Assembly: GCA_900754275.1 (NCBI GenBank)
Contig: CAAECF010000109.1
Coordinates: 1-64,000, forward strand
DNA from: an uncultured Collinsella sp.
GTDB taxonomy: Bacteria > Actinomycetota > Coriobacteriia > Coriobacteriales > Coriobacteriaceae
Direction: 5' to 3'
DNA: 64,000 bases
Shown here: one piece after another, positions 8,147 through 17,018 of the stretch
How positions within the stretch are numbered: the stretch's first letter is position 1
Layout: each line of letters begins with the position of its first letter
Notes under the pieces: model-generated
What the model saw: only the letters and a program-made list of their open reading frames with translations
Databases searched by the model: none
What the model was told of the DNA's origin: nothing
Translations under genes and position numbers: made by a program

Positions 8147-10456
8147 ATGGCATTGACCCCCAACGAGGCGTATGCGGCCAAGCAGCCGTTTGTGAACAAG
8201 GAGACACTCGAGCATATCGTCGAGCAGTTCCCCACGCCGTTTCATCTATACGACGAGGCGGGCATCCGCCGCAACATGCAAGAAGTGCGCGACGCCTTTG
8301 CATGGAACCCGGGCTTTAAGGAATACTTTGCCGTCAAGGCCAACCCCAACCCGGCGCTCATCTCCATTCTCAACGAATACGGCTGCGGCTGCGATTGCTC
8401 GAGCTATACCGAGCTCATGATCGCCCGCTCGCTGGGCATCACGGGACACGACATCATGTTCTCTTCCAACGACACGCCGGCTGCCGACTTTGAGCTCGCC
8501 AACAAGCTGGGTGCCATCGTCAACTTTGACGACATCAGCCACATCGAGTTCTTTGAGCGTGTTGCGGGGCCCATCCCCAAAACGGTCAGCTGCCGCTTTA
8601 ATCCAGGCGGCCTGTTCCAACTCTCCAACGGCATCATGGACAACCCGGGCGACTCCAAATATGGCATGACCACCGAGCAGCTCTTTGAGGCCTTCCGCAT
8701 GCTCAAGGCCAAGGGCGCCGAGAATTTTGGCATCCATGCCTTCCTTGCCAGCAACACCGTCACTAACGACTACTATCCCAAGCTCGCACGCATCCTCTTT
8801 AAACTTGCCGTGCGCCTGGAGCGCGAGACCGGCGCACATGTCGCCTTTATCAATCTGTCCGGCGGTGTGGGTATCCCCTACCTGCCCGAGCAGCAGGCTA
8901 ACGACATTCACGCCATCGGTGAGGGCGTACACGCAGCCTACGACGAGATTCTGGTCCCCGCCGGCATGGGCGATGTGGCGATCTGCACCGAGATGGGTCG
9001 CTTTATGATGGGCCCCTACGGCTGCCTGGTCACCAAGGCCATCCACGAGAAGCAGATCTACAAGGACTATATCGGCGTGGACGCAAGCGCCGTCGATCTG
9101 ATTCGTCCTGCCATGTATGGCGCCTACCACCACATTACGGTGATGGGCCAGCCGGGTGGCGACGACAAGACCACAGCCCCCGTCACGAACACGTACGACA
9201 TCACGGGCAATCTGTGCGAGAACAATGACAAGTTCGCCATCGACCGCGAGCTTCCGCATATCGACATGGGCGACCTGCTCGTGATTCACGACACCGGCGC
9301 GCATGGCCACTCTATGGGCTACAACTACAACGGCCGCCTGCGCTCCGCCGAGGTCCTGCTGCGCCCCGATGGCTCGGCAGACCTCATTCGCCGCGCCGAG
9401 CGCCCGGGCGATTACTTTGCCACGCTCGACGTGCTGCCGTGCGGCCGCGAGCTGCTGGCCAAATCGCGCGCCGAAAGCGCCCGCCATCGCGCTCAGGACG
9501 AGCGCCTAGCAGTCGCCGCCCAATGGAACAAACGCGTCCAGATCGCGGAAGCGAAGGAGAAGAACATGGATATCCGCAATCTCGAGGGCTCAATCGTCGC
9601 CCTTGTCACGCCGTTTAAAAAGGACGGCAGTGTCGACTTTGACGCGCTTGAGCGCCTTATCGATTTCCACCTGCAAAATGGCACTGACGCCATCCTCATC
9701 CTGGGCACCACCGGTGAGAGTGCCACGATGACCGATGACGAGGACAACTCCGTCGTCGCCGCTGTGGTCAAGCATGTTGCAGGACGCGTCCCCGTTATTG
9801 CCGGCTCGGGCTCCAACTCCACGCAGACCATGCTCACCAAGTCGCTCACCTATCAGGGCCTGGGCGCCGACGGTCTGCTGCTCATCACCCCCTACTACAA
9901 CAAGTCCAATGAAGAGGGTATCTATCAGCACTTTAAGACCGTCGCCGATGCCGTGGACATCCCCTGCATCCTGTACAACATCCCCGGCCGCTGTGGCTGC
10001 GGCATCAGCGAGCGCAACGTAGAACGCCTGGCCGCGCACCCCAACATCATGGGTATTAAGGAGGCCTCGGGCAACGTCGCCTACGCGGCCAAGATCGCCC
10101 ACCTGCTGTCAGACGACTTCCGCATGTACTCGGGCGAGGACGCGCTTACCGTACCGCTCATGAGCCTGGGCGCCTCGGGCACCATCAGCGTGTGGGCAGA
10201 CGTGCAGCCGCAGCTCGTGCATGACATGTGCCGTGCCTATTTGGACGGTGACGTGGCGCGTGCCCGCGATATCCAAATTGCCGGCCAGCCGCTCATCAAT
10301 GCCCTCTTTAGTGAGGTCAACCCCATCCCCGTCAAAGAGGCGCTCGCCCAGATGGGTATGATCGAGGCAAACTACCGCATGCCGCTGTGCCCCATGGCAG
10401 ACGACACGCGCTCTGCACTTACCGATGCTCTGAAGGGGGCTGGTCTGCTTGATTAA
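8147..10456 (+). CDS. lysA-dapA: LysA-DapA fusion: diaminopimelate decarboxylase joined to 4-hydroxy-tetrahydrodipicolinate synthase
   Basis: One uninterrupted 769-codon frame. Residues 1 to about 428 are a PLP-dependent alanine-racemase-fold decarboxylase: FAVKANPNP with the PLP lysine, LSGGVGIPY as phosphate loop, and the C-terminal LIRRAERPGDYF typical of LysA. Residues about 430-473 are a charged linker with no stop codon. Residues 474-769 are a complete DapA with the GTTGES motif, LYNIPGR and the Schiff-base lysine in GIKEASGN. The two activities are the last and an early step of lysine synthesis. An internal AAGGAG six bases before the DapA ATG (9566) would also allow separate translation. 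Either it is a real fusion, or a base change removed the lysA stop. Confidence 0.85.
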   Translation: MALTPNEAYAAKQPFVNKETLEHIVEQFPTPFHLYDEAGIRRNMQEVRDAFAWNPGFKEYFAVKANPNPALISILNEYGCGCDCSSYTELMIARSLGITGHDIMFSSNDTPAADFELANKLGAIVNFDDISHIEFFERVAGPIPKTVSCRFNPGGLFQLSNGIMDNPGDSKYGMTTEQLFEAFRMLKAKGAENFGIHAFLASNTVTNDYYPKLARILFKLAVRLERETGAHVAFINLSGGVGIPYLPEQQANDIHAIGEGVHAAYDEILVPAGMGDVAICTEMGRFMMGPYGCLVTKAIHEKQIYKDYIGVDASAVDLIRPAMYGAYHHITVMGQPGGDDKTTAPVTNTYDITGNLCENNDKFAIDRELPHIDMGDLLVIHDTGAHGHSMGYNYNGRLRSAEVLLRPDGSADLIRRAERPGDYFATLDVLPCGRELLAKSRAESARHRAQDERLAVAAQWNKRVQIAEAKEKNMDIRNLEGSIVALVTPFKKDGSVDFDALERLIDFHLQNGTDAILILGTTGESATMTDDEDNSVVAAVVKHVAGRVPVIAGSGSNSTQTMLTKSLTYQGLGADGLLLITPYYNKSNEEGIYQHFKTVADAVDIPCILYNIPGRCGCGISERNVERLAAHPNIMGIKEASGNVAYAAKIAHLLSDDFRMYSGEDALTVPLMSLGASGTISVWADVQPQLVHDMCRAYLDGDVARARDIQIAGQPLINALFSEVNPIPVKEALAQMGMIEANYRMPLCPMADDTRSALTDALKGAGLLD
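9566..10456 (+). CDS. dapA: 4-hydroxy-tetrahydrodipicolinate synthase (internal start)
   Basis: The 296-residue C-terminal part of the fusion frame is the size of a free-standing DapA and begins MDIRNLEGSIVALVTPF, the normal N-terminus of the family. AAGGAG at 9554-9559 with a 6-nt spacer before ATG 9566 suggests that DapA is also, or only, made from this start. It condenses pyruvate with aspartate semialdehyde in the cytosol. The next gene, dapB, overlaps its stop. Confidence 0.8.
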   Translation: MDIRNLEGSIVALVTPFKKDGSVDFDALERLIDFHLQNGTDAILILGTTGESATMTDDEDNSVVAAVVKHVAGRVPVIAGSGSNSTQTMLTKSLTYQGLGADGLLLITPYYNKSNEEGIYQHFKTVADAVDIPCILYNIPGRCGCGISERNVERLAAHPNIMGIKEASGNVAYAAKIAHLLSDDFRMYSGEDALTVPLMSLGASGTISVWADVQPQLVHDMCRAYLDGDVARARDIQIAGQPLINALFSEVNPIPVKEALAQMGMIEANYRMPLCPMADDTRSALTDALKGAGLLD

Positions 10457-11189
10457 GACCGTCATTATGGGAACGGGCCGCATGGGCTCGCTCATCCGCA
10501 CCACCGCCGAGGGCGTTGTCGACGCCGCCGGTCAACCCGTTTTTGATATCGTGGCCCAGATTGGCTTCGATTTGAGCAAGCTCGAGAACGCACCGGCTGC
10601 CGATGTGATTATCGACTTCTCGAACGTCGTGACCTTCGATGCCGTCGTCGCCTATGTCGAGCGCACGGGCGCGGCGTTGGTCTCGGGCACCACAGGCTAC
10701 ACCCCCGAGCAGATGGACCGTCTGCGCGAGCTGGGCCAGAACACCCGCGTTATGCACTCGGGCAATTACTCCATCGGCATCGCAGCCCTGCGTCATCTAG
10801 TGGCCCAGGCCACGCGCGAGTTGCCCGGCTTTGACTGCGAAATCGTCGAGACGCACCATAACCAAAAGGTCGACGCCCCCAGCGGTACCGCCAAGCTGCT
10901 GCTCGACGCCGTAGTCGAGGCCGAGCCCGAGACAGGCTACCACCCCGTCTACGGACGCGAGGGCATGTGCGGCGCGCGCGATCCCAAGGAGATCGGCATG
11001 CACTCGCTGCGCGGTGGCACTGTCGCCGGCGTCCACGAAGTGAGTTTCTTTGGCCAGGACGAGGAGGTCACGCTCACCCACCGCGCCACGAGCCGTCAGA
11101 TCTTTGTCAACGGCGCCCTGGCAGCCGCGCAGAAGCTCGTCGCCCGCGAACCCGGCTTCTACACCTTCGACCAGGTCATGTTTGCCTAA
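10449..11189 (+). CDS. dapB: 4-hydroxy-tetrahydrodipicolinate reductase
   Basis: A 246-residue NAD(P)H-dependent reductase acting directly after DapA. It has a nucleotide-binding GTGRMGS near the start, SGTTGY in the middle, the catalytic ETHHNQKVDAPSGTA region (His pair plus Lys) and the terminal HEVSFFG/THRATSR segments. The start is a TTG that overlaps the dapA stop by eight bases, with GGGGG upstream; starting at the next ATG would remove the first strand of the Rossmann fold. Co-transcribed and translationally coupled with dapA. Confidence 0.93.
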   Translation: MIKTVIMGTGRMGSLIRTTAEGVVDAAGQPVFDIVAQIGFDLSKLENAPAADVIIDFSNVVTFDAVVAYVERTGAALVSGTTGYTPEQMDRLRELGQNTRVMHSGNYSIGIAALRHLVAQATRELPGFDCEIVETHHNQKVDAPSGTAKLLLDAVVEAEPETGYHPVYGREGMCGARDPKEIGMHSLRGGTVAGVHEVSFFGQDEEVTLTHRATSRQIFVNGALAAAQKLVAREPGFYTFDQVMFA

Positions 11190-11228
11190 CCAGGTATCAA
11201 CCGAATCCACCCAAAGGAGAGATGGTAA

Positions 11229-11948
11229 ATGAGTAACGCAGCCGAGATGGATGCACAAGAGATTATCAACTACATCGCCACCGCGCCCAAAAAGACGCCC
11301 GTCAAGCTGTACGTGCGCGAGAAGCCCGGCATGAAGGTTGCCTGGGGCGACGCACATGTCTACGGCGGCCGTCGCGGCAAGACCGTCTTTGGCGACTGGG
11401 ATGAGCTCAAGGCCATCCTCGATGCCAATGCCGACTCCATCGACTACTACGATGTCGAGAATGACTGCCGCAACTCTGCCGTGCCCATGCTCGACCTTAA
11501 GGGCATCAACGCCCGCATCGAGCCGGGCGCGATCATCCGTGACCGCGTCGAGATCGGCGACCGTGCCGTCATCATGATGGGCGCCATCATCAACATCGGC
11601 TCCGTTATCGGCGAGGGTTCCATGATCGATATGGGCGCCGTGCTGGGCGGTCGCGCCACCGTGGGCAAGAACTGCCACATCGGCGCCGGCACCGTGCTGG
11701 CAGGCGTTGTGGAGCCCGCCAGCGCCACGCCCGTCATCATCGAGGACGATGTCATGATCGGCGCAAACGCCGTGGTCCTGGAAGGCGTGCACGTGGGCAA
11801 GGGTGCTGTAGTTGCCGCCGGCGCCGTGTGCGTCGAGGACGTCCCCGCCGGCGCCGTCGTGGCCGGTGTCCCCGCCCGCGCCATCAAGATGCGCGACGAG
11901 AAGACCGACAGCAAGACCGGCCTGGAAGAGGGCCTGCGCCAGCTTTAA
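11229..11948 (+). CDS. dapH: Tetrahydrodipicolinate N-acetyltransferase
   Basis: A 239-residue left-handed beta-helix acyltransferase. The N-terminal ~85 residues ([21 protein letters not shown]) match the DapH-specific domain, and the rest is hexapeptide repeats ([21 protein letters not shown], then [21 protein letters not shown], described by segment) ending in EEGLRQL. It closely resembles Bacillus DapH rather than succinyl-type DapD, so the organism uses the acetylated branch of diaminopimelate synthesis. AAAGGAGAG precedes the ATG. It is the last gene of the riboswitch-controlled operon. Confidence 0.93.
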   Translation: MSNAAEMDAQEIINYIATAPKKTPVKLYVREKPGMKVAWGDAHVYGGRRGKTVFGDWDELKAILDANADSIDYYDVENDCRNSAVPMLDLKGINARIEPGAIIRDRVEIGDRAVIMMGAIINIGSVIGEGSMIDMGAVLGGRATVGKNCHIGAGTVLAGVVEPASATPVIIEDDVMIGANAVVLEGVHVGKGAVVAAGAVCVEDVPAGAVVAGVPARAIKMRDEKTDSKTGLEEGLRQL

Positions 11949-11950
11949 TA

Positions 11951-12090
11951 GTTACGGCGTTTTACCAAACGCCGTAACGGCCCGACGCTGCAAACGCCCC
12001 TAAGCGGCAATCTGACGTTCAATCGTCGGTCGCGTACCGAAGTACGCTTCCCTCCTCTTTCACGTCACCTTGCTCGCTTAGGGGCGTTTT
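11951..12090. other. Structured intergenic element: 12-bp hairpin plus 15-bp stem enclosing two hairpins
   Basis: GTTACGGCGTTT (11951-11962) pairs perfectly with AAACGCCGTAAC (11967-11978) around TACC. Next, AAACGCCCCTAAGCG (11992-12006) pairs perfectly with CGCTTAGGGGCGTTT (12075-12089), enclosing GACG-TTCAAT-CGTC and GCGTAC-CGAA-GTACGC hairpins. The larger unit is followed by TTTT and could end the dap transcript, but its branched form looks like a repeat element or small structured RNA. Confidence 0.55.
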
Positions 12091-12134
12091 CGCTGACGTA
12101 TGCTCGACCTGCAACGTAATTCAGCCCCAAGTAA

Positions 12135-12175
12135 AAAGGCCGAAGCCCTCATCCGGGGCTTCGGCCTTTATTTTT
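12135..12175. terminator. Bidirectional rho-independent terminator
   Basis: AAAGGCCGAAGCCC (12135-12148) pairs with GGGCTTCGGCCTTT (12156-12169), flanked by A and T runs on both sides. It separates the convergent dap operon and nucleoid-associated protein gene. Confidence 0.92.
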
Positions 12176-12193
12176 GCAGCGTCCAAGCGCAGT

Positions 12194-13207
12194 TTATCGA
12201 TTCTCAATTGACCCGATATTCTTGAGCTCGATGGAGATGAGGCCGTTGGGCTCATTGACGAACTCGATGTACTCGGAGTTCGAACCCATCTCGGCCGGGA
12301 AGCTGATCTCGATGCCCGTGTCGGTACGGATCTTGTGATTGCGCACGGCCGCGCGCTCAACTTGCTTGCGCTCCACGGGAACGCGCTCAGGCACCTTCTC
12401 CTCAGTCAGTGCCGCGCGCACGCTCTCCTTGATAACTGGTTCGTCCTCAAAGACCTCATCGACGATATCCCAAGGCGGCAGCTCCTCGTCATCCTCGACT
12501 TTCTCGGCAACGGCAGCCTTAACCTTGGCGAGCGCCACGGCCGTGTTGGCACCGTGCTCCTCGGCGACTTCCTCGACCACACGCGTCACGGTGTCGATGA
12601 CCTCCTTGCCCGATACCCCCGTGTCGCACTGCAGCAGGCCATCGGGAATGAGCATGCGATCCTCGCCGGCAATCTTGCGCTTCTTATCCACATAGCCGAT
12701 CTCCATGGTGCTTGCACGCACGATTGCATAGCTCGGCACCTTTTGCGAGGGGTTCGGCAGAATGGCGTAGTGGCGCGCGATGTCGTTGCGCACCTCCCCC
12801 TCTTCGCGGCCCACTTCGTGCATAAAAGCCTGCTTGGAGCCCAGCAGCATCACGGCAAACCAGCGGGCATCCTCATCGTCGTCAAAATCAGCCACGAGCA
12901 CGTCGGTGGACTCGGCTTTCTCGGCTTTGGTGAGCTCGGAGGAGATAAACTCCGCAATCTGCTGCGACAGGTCCACGAACTCGCGCTCGCCAAAGAAATA
13001 GCCCTTGAGCTCACCACCAAACGCAGAGTTCTCGGCAAACGTGGCGCGTTTGTTGTCGGCCGAGGTACGAGCGCGCCGCAGGTGCGTGGTTACGAAATTA
13101 CGCACGGTGCGGCTCTCGATATCCAACTCGCGCTGGCTCATAACGTTGACGGCAGAGTCAAAGTCCAGGATATGCAGAATCGCGTGATTGATTTTCATAT
13201 ACGGCAT
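12194..13207 (-). CDS. Nucleoid-associated protein (NdpA/YejK-like)
   Basis: A 337-residue protein of the NA37 family. The N-terminal MKINHAILHILDFDS and the central DEDARWFAVMLLGSKQAFMHEV region, followed by an IVRASTMEIGYVDKK-type strand pair, match the family pattern. An acidic linker (EDDEELPPWD) separates a C-terminal domain. The family binds the nucleoid in enterobacteria; its role in actinobacteria is not established. Two in-frame ATGs (13207, 13198) are possible; the first is used here. Confidence 0.78.
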   Translation of the reverse strand: MPYMKINHAILHILDFDSAVNVMSQRELDIESRTVRNFVTTHLRRARTSADNKRATFAENSAFGGELKGYFFGEREFVDLSQQIAEFISSELTKAEKAESTDVLVADFDDDEDARWFAVMLLGSKQAFMHEVGREEGEVRNDIARHYAILPNPSQKVPSYAIVRASTMEIGYVDKKRKIAGEDRMLIPDGLLQCDTGVSGKEVIDTVTRVVEEVAEEHGANTAVALAKVKAAVAEKVEDDEELPPWDIVDEVFEDEPVIKESVRAALTEEKVPERVPVERKQVERAAVRNHKIRTDTGIEISFPAEMGSNSEYIEFVNEPNGLISIELKNIGSIENR

Positions 13208-13309
13208 TCCGTTCTAGATCGATTTCGGCACGAACCAGTATAGCGGTCGAGCCCGCCCCAGGCGCATCGAAGATTGGCGCATCGGGGACAGGTTGCTTTG
13301 TATCAATGG

Positions 13310-14470
13310 CTAGCGCAGGAGCTCGGACTGCCAAGCCTCGAGCTGTTCTGCCAAACTCTTGCCGGCAGCGGGCACGTCGATCTGGGGTCGTTTGGGCAAC
13401 AGTGCGCATTTAAGGATCGCCACGATGGTCTGCGAGATAAAGCGTCGCGTATCTTTGTCAAAGCCTTGCGCAGCCTGGAGCATCACGGGCAGACTCTCAC
13501 GCAGATTTCCTGCGATATCCGCAAACCGTTCGGCGTCCGTAGCCTCAAACACGGAGAACAACGCATCTACAAAACGCTCGCGCTCGCTAGGTGACACTGC
13601 AAGCAGCATCTCGCGAATGGAGCCATCAACGTATCGAGCACCGGCGGACAGGCGCTCACAGTATACGAAGTCGCAACCATCAACCACCCAGCTAAAGGGA
13701 TTGTGCTGCAGCAGGCTGAACTCGGTGCTCTCAACGATGGCATAGTCCTCTTGTGTCTCGAACATCATGCCGAAGATCGACGACCGAGGTAGCGTCTTGT
13801 CGATTCGACCGGAAAGATCGGCAAAGGCGTTGCCGTTCAGAAACTCCTCGACGAACCCTGGACCATCATGGGAATACGCCCGTTCGATTCGCTCACGGGC
13901 GACATCGGAGCACATCGCCGCACCGTACACCGCAAGGTTTCCGCCCTTGGAATGACCTCCGCACAAAAGCGGCCCGTCGATCGCATCCGCCGCCTCGTCC
14001 ACATAACGCGCCGCGGATTCCTGGGCCGGCACAGGACACCGGAACGCCATGTTAAAGTCCTCTTTCCAGCCCACAATCGTGCTGTCGGTCCCCCGGAAGG
14101 AAAGATAGCTAAACCCCGCCGGAAACCGGAACGCCATGGCTGCAAACTGCTCCGTCGCCACCACATCGCTCACGGCACGATAGCCGCAAACGTGCACGCC
14201 GCGGTATCTGGGATTTGCTGCCACGGCCTCCAACAAGGCCCTGCTTCCCTCTGGGTCCCACAAGTCGTCAATCATGTCCCGGTAGCACTCGGCACGCAGC
14301 AGTTCGCGTACGTCTAGGCCCTGCCAGTTCGTCAGCCCCGCCATATCACCCGGCAAGCGCAAATAGGACAACCACGCAAAGACCAGGCTATCCACCGCGC
14401 AGAACGGCCGCTCCTCAAAGGGATCAAACGCCGTCTGGACATAGGTCAAAAAATTAGGCGAATCCGACAT
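13310..14470 (-). CDS. Alpha/beta-hydrolase of the Mbeg1-like / DUF2974 family
   Basis: A 386-residue cytosolic hydrolase. It has SFRGTDSTIVGWKEDF (lipase-like oxyanion region, about residue 123) and the nucleophile elbow GGHSKGGNLAVY (about residue 172), in which Ser is the likely nucleophile, followed by YSHDGPGF with Asp and an HN segment that could complete the triad. This is the pattern of DUF2974 proteins. The substrate is unknown. It ends near a copy of the GGGGACAGGTT repeat. Confidence 0.8.
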   Translation of the reverse strand: MSDSPNFLTYVQTAFDPFEERPFCAVDSLVFAWLSYLRLPGDMAGLTNWQGLDVRELLRAECYRDMIDDLWDPEGSRALLEAVAANPRYRGVHVCGYRAVSDVVATEQFAAMAFRFPAGFSYLSFRGTDSTIVGWKEDFNMAFRCPVPAQESAARYVDEAADAIDGPLLCGGHSKGGNLAVYGAAMCSDVARERIERAYSHDGPGFVEEFLNGNAFADLSGRIDKTLPRSSIFGMMFETQEDYAIVESTEFSLLQHNPFSWVVDGCDFVYCERLSAGARYVDGSIREMLLAVSPSERERFVDALFSVFEATDAERFADIAGNLRESLPVMLQAAQGFDKDTRRFISQTIVAILKCALLPKRPQIDVPAAGKSLAEQLEAWQSELLR

Positions 14471-14513
14471 GGCCCTCCCATCAACTATGGTGCATTGGAG
14501 TCAGGTTACTTTG

Positions 14514-14554
14514 CACCAAAAAGGCGCCCGGGCCGTGTGGACCCGGACGCCTTC
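14514..14554 (-). terminator. Rho-independent terminator of ldh
   Basis: On the minus strand AAGGCGTCCGGG pairs with CCCGGGCGCCTT and runs into TTTTT. It lies 30 nt after the ldh stop. Confidence 0.9.
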
Positions 14555-14584
14555 ATTGTAGCTTTTCGCTCTAGCGAGCTTGAT

Positions 14585-15535
14585 TTAGCAGGAGAAGTCG
14601 ACGCTGTCGATGATGTCCTTGAGGGCCTTGGCGGAGACGGTGAGCTCATGCTGCTCGTCGTCGTTCAGCGGCACGGGGACGCGGCAGACGACGCCGTCGC
14701 GGCCAACGACCGTCGGCATGGAGATGGCCAGATCGGACAGGCCATACTCGCCCACCATGAGCGAGGAAACGGGCAGAACGGTCTGCTCATCACGCATAAC
14801 AGCGGTGCAGATGCGCTTAACGGCCATGGCGACGCCGTAGTAGGTGGCGTGCTTCTTCTCGATGATGGTGTAGGCGGAGTTCTTAACGTCCTCGGCGATG
14901 CGCTTCTCGGCAGCCTCATGCTCCAGGTGGCCGTGAAGCTCGCAGAAGGTGTTCAGCGGCACGCCGGCAACCTGGGCGCTGGACCAAGCGACAAACTCGG
15001 AGTCGCCGTGCTCACCCATGACATAGGCCTGAACGTCGCGCGGGTCAACCTCGACGTGGGCACCAAGCATCTGCTGCAGACGGCCAGTGTCGAGCACGGT
15101 GCCGGAGCCGATGACGTGGCCCTCGGGCAGGCCGGACATCTTGATGGCGGCGTAGGTCAGAACATCGACCGGGTTGGAGACGATGAGCAGAATGCCATCG
15201 AAGCCGGACTTCTTAATCTCGGGGATAATGGACTTAAAGATGCTGACGTTCTTGTTGACCAGGTCCAGGCGGGTCTCACCGGGCTTCTGGGCAGCGCCAG
15301 CGGTGACGACGATCATGGCGGCGTCGGCGACATCGGAATAATCGCCGGCGTAGATCTTCATCGGCTCGGCAAACGTCATGCCGTGCGCGATATCCAGGGC
15401 CTCACCCTCGGCGCGGTTCTTGTCCACGTCGATGAGGACCATCTCGGAGAACAGACCGCTCTGCATCAGCGCGAACGCCGAAGACGAACCGACGAAACCG
15501 CAGCCGACAATAGCGACCTTCTTCTCGTTAACCAT
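14585..15535 (-). CDS. ldh: L-lactate dehydrogenase
   Basis: A 316-residue NAD-dependent 2-hydroxyacid dehydrogenase that reduces pyruvate to L-lactate. It carries the Rossmann motif GCGFVGSS, an acidic NAD-selecting residue in VLIDVD, the TAGAAQKPGETR loop with the substrate arginine, SNPVDVLTY, and the catalytic-histidine motif GEHGDSE. The loop residue Gln in AAQKPG favours lactate over malate dehydrogenase. The start is ATG 15535, because GGGAG lies seven bases before it; the open frame runs 26 codons further without an RBS. Confidence 0.92.
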   Translation of the reverse strand: MVNEKKVAIVGCGFVGSSSAFALMQSGLFSEMVLIDVDKNRAEGEALDIAHGMTFAEPMKIYAGDYSDVADAAMIVVTAGAAQKPGETRLDLVNKNVSIFKSIIPEIKKSGFDGILLIVSNPVDVLTYAAIKMSGLPEGHVIGSGTVLDTGRLQQMLGAHVEVDPRDVQAYVMGEHGDSEFVAWSSAQVAGVPLNTFCELHGHLEHEAAEKRIAEDVKNSAYTIIEKKHATYYGVAMAVKRICTAVMRDEQTVLPVSSLMVGEYGLSDLAISMPTVVGRDGVVCRVPVPLNDDEQHELTVSAKALKDIIDSVDFSC

Positions 15536-15559
15536 TAGAAACTCCCATCTCACTCCACA

Positions 15560-15593
15560 AACAAGCCGCCCGGGAACGACCCGAGCGGCTTGT
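15560..15593 (-). terminator. Hairpin upstream of ldh
   Basis: ACAAGCCGC(C)CGGG pairs with CCCG(A)GCGGCTTGT around AACGA. The T-run is poor, so it may be a terminator of the upstream aminotransferase transcript or a leader structure of ldh. A second small palindrome CGAAA-TCGG-TTTCG is at 15697-15710. Confidence 0.5.
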
Positions 15594-15736
15594 CGTAATC
15601 CCAATACATCCAATCGGGACTTTGATTATGCTCCTATTCGCAGCCAAAAATCGACCGTTTACCGAAATTGTTTGCAGAATTCGTAAAATAACTGCACGAA
15701 ATCGGTTTCGATATATTGACGAGCCAAAATAGCTTT

Positions 15737-16900
15737 CTAATACAGGCCCGCCTCGCGAATGGCCTCGACAGCCAAAGCGATCTGGTCGGGCGGCAAGACC
15801 AGCGCCATGCGCACGTGCCCCTCGCCCGAAGGACCAAAGCTCGCGCCCGGCGTCACCACAACGCCGGCCTTCTCCATAAGCTCCTCGCAAAACGCCATGG
15901 AATCGGTGCGGCCACCGGGAAGCTTGGCCCACACAAACATAGAGCCATGCGCGTTGGGGCGCTCCCAGCCCAAGCCCTCAAGACCGTCGCACAGGGCATC
16001 GCGGCGCTCCTGGTACTTCAGACGCTGCGCCTCGACCTCATCGCGCGGACCGTTCAGGCAGGCGATGGCGGCCTTCTGGATCGGGAAGAACATGCCAAAG
16101 TCGATCTGGCCGCGCAGCTTGGCAAAGGCCGAGACCACGTCCTCTCGGCCGACCAAAAAGCCGATGCGGGCACCGGTGACGTTAAACGACTTGGAGAGCG
16201 AGAAGAACTCAACGCCCACCTCGAGCGCGCCGGGGTACTGCAAGAAGCTGCCGCCCGGCTCGCCGTTGAACACGATGTCGGAGTATGCGTTGTCGTGAAC
16301 GATCAGCAGGTCGTGCTCGCGGGCAAAAGCGATGATCTCCTCGTAGATCTCGGGCGTGCCCACCGAGCCCACCGGGTTGGCGGGCAGCGACACGATCATG
16401 TACTTGGCACGATCGGCCACCTCGGGATCGATGCCCGCCACATAGGGCAGGTAATTGTGCTCCGCCACCAGCGGATAATACTCGAGTTTGGCGTCGGCGA
16501 TCTTGGCCCCCGCCTCAAAAACCGGGTAGCACGGATCGGGAACCAAAATGGTGTCACCCGGATCGAGCAGGGCCAGGCCCAAATGGCCCACGCCCTCCTG
16601 CGTGCCGTTGCACGACTGCACCATGGACGGCGTAATGCCCGAAACGCCAAAGCGACGCTCATAGTAATCGCACACAGCTTGCTTGAGTTCGGGCAGGTCG
16701 CGCAGGGCATACTTCCACATCTCGGGATCTTGGGCTGCCTGCGTGAGCGCCTCGACCACGTGGTCGTACGGCTTAAAGTCGGGCGTGCCCACGCTCATGT
16801 TGTAAATGGTCTTGCCCTGAGCCTTCAGCGCAAGCAGTTTGTTGTTGAGCGAGGCGAAGACCTCCGCGCTAAAGCGGTCGAGACGCTGCGATGCCTGCAT
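15737..16900 (-). CDS. Class I/II PLP aminotransferase, candidate N-acetyl-diaminopimelate aminotransferase
   Basis: A 387-residue fold-type I aminotransferase. The pattern includes NMSVGTPDFKPY near the start, NPVGSVGTPEIYEEI with the PLP-stacking Asn, DNAYSDIVF, and SLSKSFNVTGARIGF with the PLP-binding lysine. AAAGGTGG precedes ATG 16900; the open frame continues 30 codons upstream through a terminator hairpin and is not used. Such enzymes act on aspartate, aromatic amino acids or diaminopimelate intermediates. The acetyl-DAP route seen at 8-12 kb needs an N-acetyl-DAP aminotransferase (PatA) and this is the only candidate here, but assignment is inference. Confidence 0.85.
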   Translation of the reverse strand: MQASQRLDRFSAEVFASLNNKLLALKAQGKTIYNMSVGTPDFKPYDHVVEALTQAAQDPEMWKYALRDLPELKQAVCDYYERRFGVSGITPSMVQSCNGTQEGVGHLGLALLDPGDTILVPDPCYPVFEAGAKIADAKLEYYPLVAEHNYLPYVAGIDPEVADRAKYMIVSLPANPVGSVGTPEIYEEIIAFAREHDLLIVHDNAYSDIVFNGEPGGSFLQYPGALEVGVEFFSLSKSFNVTGARIGFLVGREDVVSAFAKLRGQIDFGMFFPIQKAAIACLNGPRDEVEAQRLKYQERRDALCDGLEGLGWERPNAHGSMFVWAKLPGGRTDSMAFCEELMEKAGVVVTPGASFGPSGEGHVRMALVLPPDQIALAVEAIREAGLY

Positions 16901-16917
16901 GGTGCCACCTTTCGATA

Positions 16918-16950
16918 TGAAAAACGCGGCGCTCCGACAAGAGCGCCGCG
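16918..16950 (-). terminator. Terminator/attenuator upstream of the aminotransferase
   Basis: GCGGCGCTC (16926-16934) pairs with GAGCGCCGC (16941-16949); read on the minus strand it is followed by GTTTTT and then, 18 nt on, by the aminotransferase RBS. It ends the nadE transcript or attenuates read-through into the aminotransferase. Confidence 0.82.
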
Positions 16951-17018
16951 CGATACGGGCCATCAGATTGCAAAAGTGTAACGCTTGCAACCCCCGTATT
17001 GGTTCAATTTAGCCAACC

